Notes: generated by a model not told the origin, from the sequence alone. Counted from the first letter of the stretch, positions 53,413-62,687 are shown. The stretch is 64,000 bases of DNA from an uncultured Oceanisphaera sp. (GCF_947495715.1 NZ_CANLZU010000005.1:62001-126000); one strand, 5' to 3'. Program-made: numbers and translations.

Positions 53413-54206
53413 TGACACTCGAATTCACTTCTTCCGAAATGATGACGGTCACCGCCGCCCGCGCGCTGAGCAACGGCATGACCTGTTTTGTCGGCATCGG
53501 CCTGCCCAGCGAGGCGGCCAACCTGGCCCGACTGACCCATGCCCCCGAGGTGGTGCTGATTTATGAATCCGGCACCCTGCAGACCAAGCCCGAGATACTG
53601 CCGTTGTCTATCGGTGACGGTGAGCTGTGCGAGTCGGCGCTGACCACGGTGGCGGTGCCCGAGATGTTTCGCTACTGGCTGCAGGGCGGCCATATCGATG
53701 TGGGTTTTCTCGGTACCGCGCAAATAGACAAATTCGCCAACCTCAATACCACCCTGATTGGTGACTACCAGTCGCCCAAGGTGCGCCTGCCCGGTGGCGG
53801 CGGTGCGCCCGAGATCGCCAGCAACGCCAAGGAAGTGTTCATCACCCTGAAGCACTCGCCGCGTGCCTTTGTGGAAGCGGTGGACTTCATCACCACCCTG
53901 GGCTACGGCCGCGATGGCAAGGGCCGTGATGATGTGCCCAACATCGGACAGGGTCCGACCAAGGTGATCACCGATCTGTGCGTGATGGCCCCTGATGCCG
54001 ACACCAAGGAGCTGACCGTGGTGTCTCTGCACCCGGGCGTGACCCGCGAGCAGGTGAGTGAGGCCACCGGCTGGCCGGTACGCTTTGCCGACGAGCTGGC
54101 GCTGACCCCCGAGCCGAGCGCCGAGGAACTGGTTATTCTGCGTGAACTCAAGGCCAGAACCGCCGCCCATCACGCCAAACCCATCTCCCAGGAGGCCGCC
54201 CAATGA
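53412..54206 (+). CDS. pcaJ: 3-oxoadipate CoA-transferase subunit B
   Basis: Beta subunit, 264 residues. It has the catalytic Glu in LIYESGTLQTKPE (family ESG motif), FVGIGLPSEAANLARLTHAPE and LPGGGGAPEIASNAKEVFI. Together with PcaI it activates 3-oxoadipate for thiolysis. It overlaps pcaF by four bases. Confidence 0.95.
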   Translation: MTLEFTSSEMMTVTAARALSNGMTCFVGIGLPSEAANLARLTHAPEVVLIYESGTLQTKPEILPLSIGDGELCESALTTVAVPEMFRYWLQGGHIDVGFLGTAQIDKFANLNTTLIGDYQSPKVRLPGGGGAPEIASNAKEVFITLKHSPRAFVEAVDFITTLGYGRDGKGRDDVPNIGQGPTKVITDLCVMAPDADTKELTVVSLHPGVTREQVSEATGWPVRFADELALTPEPSAEELVILRELKARTAAHHAKPISQEAAQ

Positions 54207-55408
54207 AGCCGGTTTATCTGTGTCATCCCCGTCGCAGCGCCATCGGTCGCTTCGGCGGCACCCTGGCGGCGGTGCGTCCCGACGATCTGGCGGCCCAGGT
54301 GTTCAAGGCGGTACTGGCCGAGGTGCCGGCGCTGGATCCGGCGGCCATCGACGAAGTGATCATGGGCTGTGGCAACCAGGCCGGTGAAGACAACCGCAAC
54401 GTGGCACGCATGTCGTCCCTGCTGGCCGGTCTGCCGGTAAGCGTACCCGGCACCACCATCAACCGCCTGTGCGGCTCGGGTATGGATGCGGTGGGCACGG
54501 CGGTGCGTGCCATCAAGGCCGGTGAGCTGGATTTGGTGCTGGCCGGCGGCGTGGAGTCCATGTCCCGCGCGCCCTATGTGATGGGCAAGGCGGACTCGGC
54601 CTTCAGCCGTGGCCAGAAAATAGAAGACACCACCATCGGCTGGCGCTTTGTCAATGCGCAGATGAAAGCCCAGTACGGTGTGGATTCCATGCCGGAAACG
54701 GCAGAAAACGTCGCCGAGCAGTTCAATATTTCCCGGGAAGATCAGGACGCCTTTGCCGCCCGCTCCCAGGAGAAGGCGGCCGAGTCCCAGCGCAATGGCC
54801 GCTTTGCCGAAGAAATCGTGCCGGTGGAAATTCCCCGTCGCAAGCAGGAACCGCTGCTGTTCGCCGACGACGAGCACCTGCGCCCGGGCACCACCGTCGA
54901 GAAACTGACCAAGCTGCCGACGCCGTTCCGCGCCGGTGGCAGCATCACCGCCGGTAACGCCTCGGGCGTGAACGACGGCGCCGCCGCCATGCTGATCGCC
55001 AGTGAAGAAGCGGTGCAGCGCCACGGCCTCAAGCCGATGGCCCGTATTCTGGGCATGGCCACCGCCGGGGTAGAGCCGCGCATCATGGGCATAGGCCCGG
55101 TACCTGCGGTGCAGAAGTTGCTGGAACGTCACCAGTTGTCGATGGATGATATCGACCTGTTCGAGTTCAACGAAGCCTTTGCCGCCCAGGCATTGGCCTG
55201 TATGCGCGAGCTGGGGCTGGATGATAACGACCCACGGGTGAACCCCAACGGCGGCGCCATCGCTCTGGGTCACCCGCTGGGTATGTCCGGCGCCCGTTTG
55301 CTGCAGACCGCCGCTCATGAACTGCATCGGCAGAATAAACGCCTGGCCCTGTGTACCATGTGTGTGGGCGTGGGTCAGGGTATTGCGACCCTGATCGAGC
55401 GAGTTTAA
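54203..55408 (+). CDS. pcaF: 3-oxoadipyl-CoA thiolase
   Basis: Last step of the beta-ketoadipate pathway: 3-oxoadipyl-CoA plus CoA to succinyl-CoA and acetyl-CoA. 401 residues: nucleophilic Cys in [13 protein letters not shown] (near 90), [28 protein letters not shown] and second active-site Cys in [10 protein letters not shown]. Confidence 0.95.
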   Translation: MKPVYLCHPRRSAIGRFGGTLAAVRPDDLAAQVFKAVLAEVPALDPAAIDEVIMGCGNQAGEDNRNVARMSSLLAGLPVSVPGTTINRLCGSGMDAVGTAVRAIKAGELDLVLAGGVESMSRAPYVMGKADSAFSRGQKIEDTTIGWRFVNAQMKAQYGVDSMPETAENVAEQFNISREDQDAFAARSQEKAAESQRNGRFAEEIVPVEIPRRKQEPLLFADDEHLRPGTTVEKLTKLPTPFRAGGSITAGNASGVNDGAAAMLIASEEAVQRHGLKPMARILGMATAGVEPRIMGIGPVPAVQKLLERHQLSMDDIDLFEFNEAFAAQALACMRELGLDDNDPRVNPNGGAIALGHPLGMSGARLLQTAAHELHRQNKRLALCTMCVGVGQGIATLIERV

Positions 55409-55449
55409 GAGCTAAGGCCAAGGCTGTCTTTTAGTTATAAGTCGCTGAA

Positions 55450-55668
55450 GGCAATCGCAATGCGAAGCAGCAGCGCGGTTGCGCTCCGCCGACACGCTTC
55501 AAGCCCATCCATGGGACGCTCGGCAAATGCCATCCCTGGCATTTGACGGTCGGCTACGGCAATCCCCGCTGCTGCTTCGTGATGCTGCGGTGCTGCCTGT
55601 CAGATACTGGCTGTCAACTCGGAGTACAGCCAAGGAGGACCAGAGAAGCAGTGAGCTTGGGCCGACGA
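55450..55668 (-). repeat. Structured repeat copy B in the pcaF-pcaD gap
   Basis: The 335 bases between pcaF and pcaD hold no credible gene but carry a unit homologous, inverted, to bases 32938-33160. The outer stem is CGAAGCAGCAGCG (55463-55475) with CGCTGCTGCTTCG (55567-55579), 13 perfect pairs. Inside are CAAATGCCA/TGGCATTTG (55524-55545) and ACGGTCG. Further out is a GGCTGT/ACAGCC hairpin (55609-55631) and CAAGGAGGAC (55631-55640), the inverse of GTCCTCCTTG. It separates pcaD from the rest of the operon. The last 35 bases before pcaD include a good TTGGAGG ribosome site. Confidence 0.65.
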
Positions 55669-55743
55669 AAGTGCACGGTATGACAAACAACAAGAACTTG
55701 TGACTAAGAGCCAGGGCCAAGGCCCTAACTATTTGGAGGCTGA

Positions 55744-56532
55744 ATGTCTTTTCTGGAAATTAACGGTCGTGCTGTCGGCTACCGCCTGCTGGGCGATTCT
55801 GCGTTGCCGCTGGTGGTGTTAGCCCATCCGCTGGGCATGAGTCAGGTGGTGTGGGATGAATTGTTGCCCGGGCTGCTGCCCCATTACCGGGTGCTGAGCT
55901 GGGATCTGCCCGGCCACGGCAGCAGCGCGGCCTGGAGCGGGAATGAAATCACTCCCGCCGCTCTGGCGGCGGAAGCCCTGGCCCTGGCCGAGGTGGCGGG
56001 CGCCGAGCGATTCCACTTTGTCGGCACGTCCATCGGTGGCGTCATCGGTCAGCAGTTACTGAGCCAGCATGCCGAGCGCCTGCTGTCCGCCACCCTGACC
56101 AATACCGGTGCCGTTATCGGTACTCGTGATGCCTGGCAAACCCGGGCGGCGGCGGTGCGCGAAAAAGGTCTGGCTGCCATGGCGGTGGACATAGTGCCGC
56201 GTTGGTTTGGGCCCAAAGCCTGTGAGGCGCAACCGGCCCTGCTCAAGGGCTGGAACACCATAATGGGGCGGGGCGACGCCAACAGCTACTCCCTGCTGTG
56301 CGAGATGCTCGGTGCCTGCGATTTCAGTGATCGGTTGGGTGAGCCTGGCGTGCCGCTGTTGCTGGTGGGAGGCCGCGACGACGTGGCCACCCCGCCGGAA
56401 TCCCTGGAACACCTGGCCTGCTGTGCCGAAGCCGGTGAGCCGGTGATCCTGGAACAAGTAGGCCATGTGCCTTCGGTTGAAGCACCGGAAAGCGTTGGCC
56501 GCTTGTTGCTGGAGCATATCGGCAAGGTTTGA
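55744..56532 (+). CDS. pcaD: 3-oxoadipate enol-lactonase
   Basis: Alpha/beta hydrolase that opens the enol-lactone to 3-oxoadipate, joining the CatC product to PcaIJ. 262 residues: VLAHPLGMSQVVWDELLPGL, nucleophile Ser in VGTSIGGVIGQQ, the acid in GGRDDVATPPE and His in VGHVPSVEAPE. GGAGG precedes the ATG. Same strand as pcaIJF but 335 bases away. Confidence 0.94.
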   Translation: MSFLEINGRAVGYRLLGDSALPLVVLAHPLGMSQVVWDELLPGLLPHYRVLSWDLPGHGSSAAWSGNEITPAALAAEALALAEVAGAERFHFVGTSIGGVIGQQLLSQHAERLLSATLTNTGAVIGTRDAWQTRAAAVREKGLAAMAVDIVPRWFGPKACEAQPALLKGWNTIMGRGDANSYSLLCEMLGACDFSDRLGEPGVPLLLVGGRDDVATPPESLEHLACCAEAGEPVILEQVGHVPSVEAPESVGRLLLEHIGKV

Positions 56533-56677
56533 TGGTCAGGAATTGGCTGAGAAAAAGGCCACTTACGCGATTGCACCACAAGAGATGACACTCGCTATTT
56601 CAGCCTGCTGAAAATATTCACCGGATATTTCGTCAGGCTGGAATTACACTCCACTGCAGGTGTGGAAGCACTCCTTT

Positions 56678-57610
56678 TTACTCGGGGAGCGGGCTTGTCT
56701 TCCGGTCGAAGTTATCCCAGTACGGCGGGTCGCCGAAGTATCCTTCCATAAAATCGATAAAGCATCTGACCTTGCTGGCCAGCAGTTTTCGGTGCGCGTA
56801 TACAGCATACAGGCCCATGGCGTTCGGTTCGTATTGCGGAAGAATCACCTTGAGTTTGCCTTCGGCAATGGCCGCACCGCAGATAAAGGTCGGTTGAACG
56901 ATAATGCCGGCCCCTTCGACGGCGGCGTTGACCAGCACTTCCCCGTTGTTACAGATCATGTCACCGCTCGGTTCATGCCCGGTCGGCCGTAGCCACTCAT
57001 TGGCGGGGAAGCCGGCGTTGTCTTCCATGTAGCTGTAGCGTAGATATCGGTGATTTTTCAGCTCATCCGGGCTGGAGGGCATGCCGTGCTGTGCCAGGTA
57101 AGCCGGCGCGGCGCACATGACCAGCCTGACCGGAGCGATTAATTTGGCAATCATCGACGAGCTTTTCAAGTGACCGATGCGCAGCGCTATGTCGAAGCCT
57201 TCTTCCACAATATCGACCTTCCGGTCATTCAGTTGTAAATCGATACTCACCAATGGATGAGCGCGCTGAAAGTGACAGATAAGGGGAGCCAGGTGCCGGG
57301 TGGCAAAAGAGACAGGTGCACTGATGCGTAGCTGTCCCCGGGCGCCTTGCTGCAGGTCATTGAGCTGACTGTCCATGTCGTCGATATCATCCAGTACCTG
57401 TTGGGCACGCCGGGCATAACGATGACCGGCTTCGGTCAAATGTACCTTGCGAGTGGTGCGATTGAGCAGGCGTGCTCCGAGCCGCTCTTCCAGTCGCGAC
57501 ACATATTTGCTGACCAGCTGCGGCGACATGTCCAGCCGCTCTGCCGCACGGGTGAAGCTGCCTTCGCTAACCACGGTAATAAAGGCACGCATGGCATCGA
57601 TACGGTCCAT
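56678..57610 (-). CDS. LysR family transcriptional regulator
   Basis: 310 residues: helix-turn-helix MDRIDAMRAFITVVSEGSFTRAAERLDMSPQLVSKYVSRLE, effector domain with LRISAPVSFATRHLAPLI, as in the CrgA/AaeR-type group. AGGAGC lies just before the ATG at 57610; a longer in-frame reading is not family-like. It diverges from doxX, so it probably controls the doxX-GST-dioxygenase group. Confidence 0.9.
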   Translation of the reverse strand: MDRIDAMRAFITVVSEGSFTRAAERLDMSPQLVSKYVSRLEERLGARLLNRTTRKVHLTEAGHRYARRAQQVLDDIDDMDSQLNDLQQGARGQLRISAPVSFATRHLAPLICHFQRAHPLVSIDLQLNDRKVDIVEEGFDIALRIGHLKSSSMIAKLIAPVRLVMCAAPAYLAQHGMPSSPDELKNHRYLRYSYMEDNAGFPANEWLRPTGHEPSGDMICNNGEVLVNAAVEGAGIIVQPTFICGAAIAEGKLKVILPQYEPNAMGLYAVYAHRKLLASKVRCFIDFMEGYFGDPPYWDNFDRKTSPLPE

Positions 57611-57773
57611 GAAAGCTCCTGACGAGAATGAAAACTTCATTATCAACAATTTGTTTATAATTAGGCAATAAGAGCGGTATTAATCTTTACAGATGGGGCT
57701 AGTAAAGTGTTTCTCATACCTGAATACCTACTTTCAGAAACACTCAAACATGACCTTTATTCGAGGAACCCCC

Positions 57774-58250
57774 ATGAAAAATCAATTTGCACGGACATTG
57801 TTCAGTAGTACCGGCGGTTATGCAGCACTGGTGCTGCGGGTACCGGTCGGGCTCATTCTTGCGGCCCATGGCGCTCAGAAACTCTTCGGCTGGTTCGGTG
57901 GCTATGGTCTGGAAGGGACCGGACAGTGGCTGGCGAGCATCGGCCTGGCACCGGGCTATTTGATGGCTCTGCTGGCCGGCGGGGCCGAGTTCTTCGGCGG
58001 TCTGGCGCTGGTGCTGGGCCTGCTGACCCGTCCGGCGGCACTGGTGTCGGCCTTTACCATGCTGGTGGCCATTTTCGCCGTGCATATTGGTAATGGCCTG
58101 TTCATGTCCAACAACGGCTACGAGTATGCCCTGGCCCTGTTCGCGGTCACATTGGCGCTCGCTGTTCAGGGCGCAGGACGGTTCGCGCTGGACAAGGTAC
58201 TGCTGGAGCGTTTCGGTGGTGCGGGGAACGGGCTGCGTACCGACGCATGA
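57774..58250 (+). CDS. DoxX family inner-membrane protein
   Basis: 158 residues with four membrane segments; LRVPVGLILAAHGAQKLFGWFGGYGLEGTGQW is the DoxX signature, with GGAEFFGGLALVLGLLTRPAAL. I chose the ATG at 57774 (MKNQFARTLF) with GAGG just upstream; in-frame starts 24 or 81 bases earlier are less well placed. DoxX proteins often accompany redox and quinone-stress genes; the molecular role is unclear. Confidence 0.88.
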   Translation: MKNQFARTLFSSTGGYAALVLRVPVGLILAAHGAQKLFGWFGGYGLEGTGQWLASIGLAPGYLMALLAGGAEFFGGLALVLGLLTRPAALVSAFTMLVAIFAVHIGNGLFMSNNGYEYALALFAVTLALAVQGAGRFALDKVLLERFGGAGNGLRTDA

Positions 58251-58344
58251 TAATCCCTGACGTGATCACGACACGGCAATAGCGGTTGGACTGGTGCGCG
58301 TTCATAAGTGGAGCGCGCTTCTGTAATGTACAGGAATATGAATT

Positions 58345-59292
58345 ATGTTGGTTAACGGTGTTTGGCAAGAGAATTGGCAGCCGGTACAGGCTAAAGACGA
58401 TGAGGGGCGGTTTATTCGTCAGGTTTCGCCGTTTCGGCACTGGATCACGCCGGATGGTACGCCTGGCCCTACCGGCTCTGGTGGCTTCAAGGCCGAGAAA
58501 GGGCGTTATCATCTTTATGTCGCCTATATTTGCCCCTGGGCGTCGCGGGCGCTGATGGTCCGCGAGCTGAAAGGGTTGCAGGATATTATCGGCGTCACCG
58601 TCGTCAACCCGCGGCTGACCGATCAGGGCTGGCAGTTCGGCGGCTACCCGGGTGCCAACGAAGATACGCTTAATGGCGTGCGCTACATGCATGAGTTGTA
58701 CACCCGTGCGGATCCCGAGATTTCCGGTCGTGCCACCGTGCCGGTGCTGTGGGACAAGCAGACCGGGACCATCGTCAATAATGAGTCTGCGGATATCCTG
58801 CGGATGCTGAACAGCGCCTTTGCAGGAATAGTGGATTCGGGCCCGGACCTTTACCCGGAGGACCTTGCCGGCGAGATCAACACCCTGAACGACTATATAT
58901 ATACAGATCTGAATAACGGTGTTTATCAGGCCGGTTTTGCGTCCAGCCAGCAGGCTTATGACGAGGCTTACGGCAAAGTGTTTGCCGCGCTGGATGAACT
59001 CGAGTCGCGGCTGGCCGATGGGCGCCTCTACCTGTTCGGTGACCGTCTGACGGAAACCGATGTGCGGCTGTTTGTGACCCTGGTGCGCTTCGATGCCGCT
59101 TATCACGGGCTGTTCAAATGTAACCGTAATACCCTGCGGGCCATGCCGTACCTGCACACCTACATGCAGCGGATCCTGGCGCTTGAGGGTATCGCCAACA
59201 CGGTGAATATCGATCATATCAAGGCGGGTTATTATTCCATCAAAGCCCTGAACCCCAGCGGGATTGTGCCGGCAGGGCCCGGTGCAATATAA
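58345..59292 (+). CDS. Glutathionyl-hydroquinone reductase (xi-class GST, YqjG type)
   Basis: 315 residues. The thioredoxin-like domain has the catalytic Cys in YICPWASRALMVRELKGL, preceded by the xi-class N-terminal stretch FRHWITPDGTPGPTG. The helical domain has IYTDLNNGVYQAGFASSQQAYDEAY and GDRLTETDVRLFVTLVRFDAAYHGLFKCN. It reduces glutathionyl-hydroquinones, protecting against quinones. It is followed by a DODA-type dioxygenase gene, 45 bases away. Confidence 0.92.
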   Translation: MLVNGVWQENWQPVQAKDDEGRFIRQVSPFRHWITPDGTPGPTGSGGFKAEKGRYHLYVAYICPWASRALMVRELKGLQDIIGVTVVNPRLTDQGWQFGGYPGANEDTLNGVRYMHELYTRADPEISGRATVPVLWDKQTGTIVNNESADILRMLNSAFAGIVDSGPDLYPEDLAGEINTLNDYIYTDLNNGVYQAGFASSQQAYDEAYGKVFAALDELESRLADGRLYLFGDRLTETDVRLFVTLVRFDAAYHGLFKCNRNTLRAMPYLHTYMQRILALEGIANTVNIDHIKAGYYSIKALNPSGIVPAGPGAI

Positions 59293-59337
59293 CCTCGGTC
59301 ACTGGAATCCTTGACCGACGCTAAGAGAGTAACCGCC

Positions 59338-60177
59338 ATGAATGTAAAACCGGATGTTCTGTTCATTTCTCACGGTGGCGGCCCTATGCCGTTGCTGGGG
59401 GATCCGGGCCATCGAGAGATGGTGGCTCGGCTCACGGAGATTGCCGGCCTACTGCGCAAGCCCTCCGCAATACTGGTTATCAGTGCTCACTGGGAGGAAG
59501 CGATACCGACCATCACCTCGGGGGCCAACCCGTCTCTGATCTATGATTACTTCGGTTTTCCGCCTGAGTCCTACGACATCAAGTATCCCTGCCCCGGTGA
59601 GCCTGTACTGGCGGGGCAGATCCACGAGGTGTTGGAAAAGGCCGGTATTAGTGCGCGGCTCGATGAGCGGCGGGGCTTTGATCACGGCCTGTTTGTGCCA
59701 CTCAAACTGATGTACCCGCAGGCGAATATTCCGTGTGTGCAGTTGTCATTGGTCAACAGCCTGGATGCCACTACGCACCTCGCGATCGGCCGTGCGTTAC
59801 AGGCACTGGATTACAAGAATCTGCTGGTGATTGGCTCCGGTTTCTCCTTCCATAACATGCGCGCCTTCTTTGCGCCAAATACCCCGGACATTCAGGCCGG
59901 TAACGAGGCGTTCGAAGACTGGCTGGAGGAAACCTGCACCAATGCTGACATGGAAGAGTCGGAGCGGGCGGAGCGACTGGCGCATTGGGATCGCGCCCCC
60001 TATGCCCGATTCTGTCATCCTCGTGAGGAGCACCTGCTGCCGCTGCACGTCTGTTACGGGCTGGCGGAAAAGCCCTGTGATACCCATATCTCGGCAACGG
60101 TCCTGGGGAAAAAGTCGGGAATGCTGTATTGGGGGTCGGAATCTCTGGCGGGTTTATCCACTGCAGTACCGGGCTAA
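59338..60177 (+). CDS. DODA-type (class III extradiol) dioxygenase family protein
   Basis: 279 residues of the LigB/DODA superfamily. Likely metal ligands are in FISHGGGPMPLLGD, VISAHWEEAIPT and FDHGLFVPLKLMYP; other conserved parts are IGSGFSFHNMRAFF and HPREEHLLPLHVCYG. Relatives include YgiD and plant DOPA dioxygenases acting on catechol-like substrates. I chose the ATG at 59338; a TTG 27 bases earlier is possible. The substrate is unknown. It is in a group with GST and DoxX genes. Confidence 0.88.
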   Translation: MNVKPDVLFISHGGGPMPLLGDPGHREMVARLTEIAGLLRKPSAILVISAHWEEAIPTITSGANPSLIYDYFGFPPESYDIKYPCPGEPVLAGQIHEVLEKAGISARLDERRGFDHGLFVPLKLMYPQANIPCVQLSLVNSLDATTHLAIGRALQALDYKNLLVIGSGFSFHNMRAFFAPNTPDIQAGNEAFEDWLEETCTNADMEESERAERLAHWDRAPYARFCHPREEHLLPLHVCYGLAEKPCDTHISATVLGKKSGMLYWGSESLAGLSTAVPG

Positions 60178-60245
60178 AACGATCACAAGTCATCGCTCTG
60201 ACTCTAAGGTGTCAACAAGCCCTGCACCGTGAGGCGAAAACTCCG

Positions 60246-60332
60246 TCATTCATGAAGTAGGGCTTCGACTTGCTCGCTGCACCAAAGCTGGTGCGGCAGA
60301 CGTTGACATTATTGATTACAACTAGGAGGTCA
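60246..60332 (+). pseudogene. Possible remnant of a HigB-type toxin
   Basis: Directly before the antitoxin gene one frame ends ...GAADVDIIDYN then TAG, reminiscent of the C-terminal end of HigB toxins (patterns such as DVExIDYH). The frame is closed by a TGA about 30 codons upstream and has no start, so at most the tail survives. The similarity is short and could be chance. Confidence 0.3.
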
Positions 60333-60335
60333 CGC

Positions 60336-60650
60336 ATGCGCATTATTGATGCTGTTACGCCTGGCGAGCAACTGAAAAAAGAATATCTGGAACCCATCGG
60401 TATTTCTCAATACCGTCTTGCAAAAGAAATAGGGATACCGGCCCAGCGCATCGGACAGATTATCGCCGGCAAGCGTTCAATCACCGCAGACACTGACCTC
60501 AGGCTCTGTCGTTTCTTTGGTTTGCCCAATGGTTATTGGTTACGGACTCAGGCGGCTTACGATACCGAGGTGGCGCAAAATGCCCTTGAGGAGCAGTTGA
60601 AGAGTATTCGGCCATGGAGTTTCGCGCCACACATGGGGGGCAGGGTATAG
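60336..60650 (+). CDS. HigA-type antitoxin / XRE family regulator
   Basis: 104 residues: MRIIDAVTPGEQLKKEYLEPIGISQYRLAKEIGIPAQRIGQIIAGKRSITADTDLRLCRFFGLPNGYWL is the HigA/VapI helix-turn-helix pattern. AGGAGG lies six bases before the ATG at 60336. In HigBA modules the toxin gene comes first; here only a possible toxin tail precedes, so the antitoxin seems orphaned. A few bases downstream the region turns AT-rich and is followed by an IS5-family insertion. Confidence 0.85.
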   Translation: MRIIDAVTPGEQLKKEYLEPIGISQYRLAKEIGIPAQRIGQIIAGKRSITADTDLRLCRFFGLPNGYWLRTQAAYDTEVAQNALEEQLKSIRPWSFAPHMGGRV

Positions 60651-60756
60651 GCAACCGCTGCACAGCGACTGATTTTTTGCTGCCGAGCAATGCTACATCG
60701 ACGTATGTTCCGAATATGATGCACATTAAGAACCTATTTCATTAGATGCTGCCTAG

Positions 60757-61591
60757 GGGGCGTTCTCAATCATGCCAACCATATCACCGTTGATACGAAG
60801 CTGAGCATGGCGGTGTAGTGTTTCTCGACACGCTCATATCGAGTCGCGATACGACGGTAATGTTTGAGCTTCTGGAAAGCGCGTTCAACCAAATTACGCT
60901 CTTTATACAATATCTTATCGTAGTCCCGTGGGCTGGTCAGGTTCTTTCTTGGTGGGAGCTCCGGACTGGCTCCACTGGCACGGATTGAGGCGACGAAGCT
61001 ATCTGAGTCATAACCCTTATCTGCCATCACGAAGTCCGCTTTTATGCCTTCAATCAACTGGTTGGCTTGACCATATTCCGATGCTTGTCCGGGCGTTAAT
61101 AGAAAGCGGATCGGGTTACCCAACGCATCGACAGCGAGGTGGATTTTGGTACTCAGTCCGCCTCGTGACTTGCCTTGCGCTTGCTCATCGCGCTCTGTTT
61201 TTTTGAGGCCCCATGCTGATGGACCCGAACGATACTTCCATCCACCATCAAATATTCCAAGTCGGGATCATCCGAGACGGCCTCCCAAATCTGCGTCCAT
61301 ACGCCCTTGTGTGACCAGCGGTTATAGCGAACATACACTCGATGCCAATGGCCGAAGGACTCTGGCAAGTCCCGCCAGGGCGCTCCTGTTCGAGCCATCC
61401 ACAACACGGCTTCAACAAAAAGACGGTTATCCTTTGCTGTGACCCCACAGTCACTGGCCTTTCCCGGAAGTAAGTCCTTGATTCGTACCCATTGATCATC
61501 GCTCAGCACTGGCCGGGGCATATGTTTCACTCTCTTCAGATCCATAATGCACTTACTATCGGCAGAATTTTACCATAATTGAGAACGCCCC
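60757..61591 (-). mobile_element. IS5-family insertion sequence (IS427-group-like), apparently complete
   Basis: 835 bases with terminal inverted repeats GGGGCGTTCTCAAT at both ends (left 60757-60770, right inverted at 61578-61591), flanked by the target duplication CTAG (60753-60756 and 61592-61595), the YTAR type typical of the IS427 group. It contains a transposase in two overlapping frames on the minus strand. Perfect ends and duplication suggest a recent insertion. Confidence 0.9.
60770..61545 (-). CDS. IS5-family transposase made by -1 frameshift
   Basis: Frame 1 (61545-61153) gives MPRPVLSDDQWVRIKDLLPG, WRDLPESFGHWHRVYVRYNRW and catalytic Asp in YLMVDGSIVRVHQHGASKK. Frame 2 (to 60770) continues TERDEQAQGKSRGGLSTKIH, GNPIRFLLTPGQASEY, Asp in DFVMADKGYDSDSF and Glu in ERNLVERAFQKLKHYRRIATRYE. 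The frames meet at seven A residues on the minus strand (plus-strand T7 at 61198-61204), a -1 slippage site, so the full DDE enzyme is about 258 residues. Both halves are intact. Confidence 0.9.
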
Positions 61592-61739
61592 CTAGTAAAA
61601 GAATGAGAAACGGCCAGTGTTACTATCAAATAACGTATTAATATAAAAAGAATTTCTTAGTTAGGTGAAGGCTTTCCTGTCCCTACTGATAATGAACGAT
61701 ACGGTTGACGGAAAAGGTTCCCAGTGCAGTGGAAGTGTA

Positions 61740-62663
61740 TCACTGGCCCGCCACACTGGTTGTCTCTCTCAGGCATTGCAACAGATCCAGGATAATGGGA
61801 TCTGAGAGCTCCTCGTCACGCCAGCACATACCCACATAACCGTCCGCGCCGCCGACCTCGATCGCGAGGGGAACGACCAAACCCCGACCGGCAAAATGCC
61901 GGGCAACCCGTTCTGAGGCAATCGATAGCATATCGCTGTATTGCAGCAGCCACAGGTTGCCCACCTGTGACGACGACTCCACCCGGTACGCCGGCGGTTT
62001 TCTGCCCGCTGCAGTCAAGGCGATATCCAGCTTGCTGCGGATTGGCGTGCCGTGCGGCCAGACAATCCATTCGTATTGATAAAGATCATCCCAGCTCAAA
62101 CTTGTATGCTGCGCCAGCGGATGCCCGGGCCGGGCAATGATCCGCAGTGGCTCGCTGTAGAGCATTTCGCTTCGTAGGGTCTGCCGCGGCTGGTAGTTGT
62201 CCAGTCGGCCGACCACCACATCCAGCTGACCTAGTTCCAGCTTCTCCAGCAGTGAGTTCATGGTGCTTTCCTGGATCTCCATCCGGGCCTTGGGATGTAT
62301 GCCTAGAAACTTGGTAATGGCTGCCGGTACGAAACTGGGTGCTGACGCAGGAGAGGTGCCGATCGCAATGGTGCGCGAACTGCCTTCTTGCAAGGCTTCC
62401 AGGTTGTGCTGGGCGCGGGACATTTCGGTGACAATGCGCCGGGCATGACTGATCAGCGCCTGGCCCATTACCGTGGGTGTCAGACCACGGGAATGGCGCT
62501 CAAACAGCGGCGAGCCAATATCCTCTTCCAGCTCCTTTAGCCATTTAGATAAACCGGGCTGGGTGGTATGGGACAGGCGGGCGGTATCGCTCAGGTTACC
62601 GGTCTCCGCCAGATTGATCAGTAGGTGTAGGTGTTTCAGGCGTAAGCGTTTGGTCCAGTCCAT
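61740..62663 (-). CDS. LysR family regulator of the gentisate cluster
   Basis: 307 residues: helix-turn-helix LKHLHLLINLAETGNLSDTARLSHTTQPGLSKWLKELEEDIG, effector domain with TIAIGTSPASAPSFVPAAI and LLYSEPLRII-type strands. It is divergent from the isomerase gene, as for the LysR activators of 3-hydroxybenzoate/gentisate operons. It probably senses 3-hydroxybenzoate or gentisate; that is inferred from position only. Confidence 0.88.
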   Translation of the reverse strand: MDWTKRLRLKHLHLLINLAETGNLSDTARLSHTTQPGLSKWLKELEEDIGSPLFERHSRGLTPTVMGQALISHARRIVTEMSRAQHNLEALQEGSSRTIAIGTSPASAPSFVPAAITKFLGIHPKARMEIQESTMNSLLEKLELGQLDVVVGRLDNYQPRQTLRSEMLYSEPLRIIARPGHPLAQHTSLSWDDLYQYEWIVWPHGTPIRSKLDIALTAAGRKPPAYRVESSSQVGNLWLLQYSDMLSIASERVARHFAGRGLVVPLAIEVGGADGYVGMCWRDEELSDPIILDLLQCLRETTSVAGQ

Positions 62664-62667
62664 TTAT

Positions 62668-62687
62668 GTATACCTAAAATTGTATAG
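62668..62687. promoter_or_regulatory. Candidate LysR-type operator near the gentisate regulator
   Basis: TATAC and GTATA flank eight AT-rich bases close to the start of the LysR gene, an inverted pair of the kind bound by LysR proteins. The spacing does not fit the strict T-N11-A rule, so this is a weak call. Confidence 0.35.

Noticed and set aside
55479..55703. 74-codon plus-strand frame between pcaF and pcaD
   Set aside because: It lies wholly in repeat copy B, whose conservation follows base pairing rather than codons, and the matching frame is not kept in copy A.
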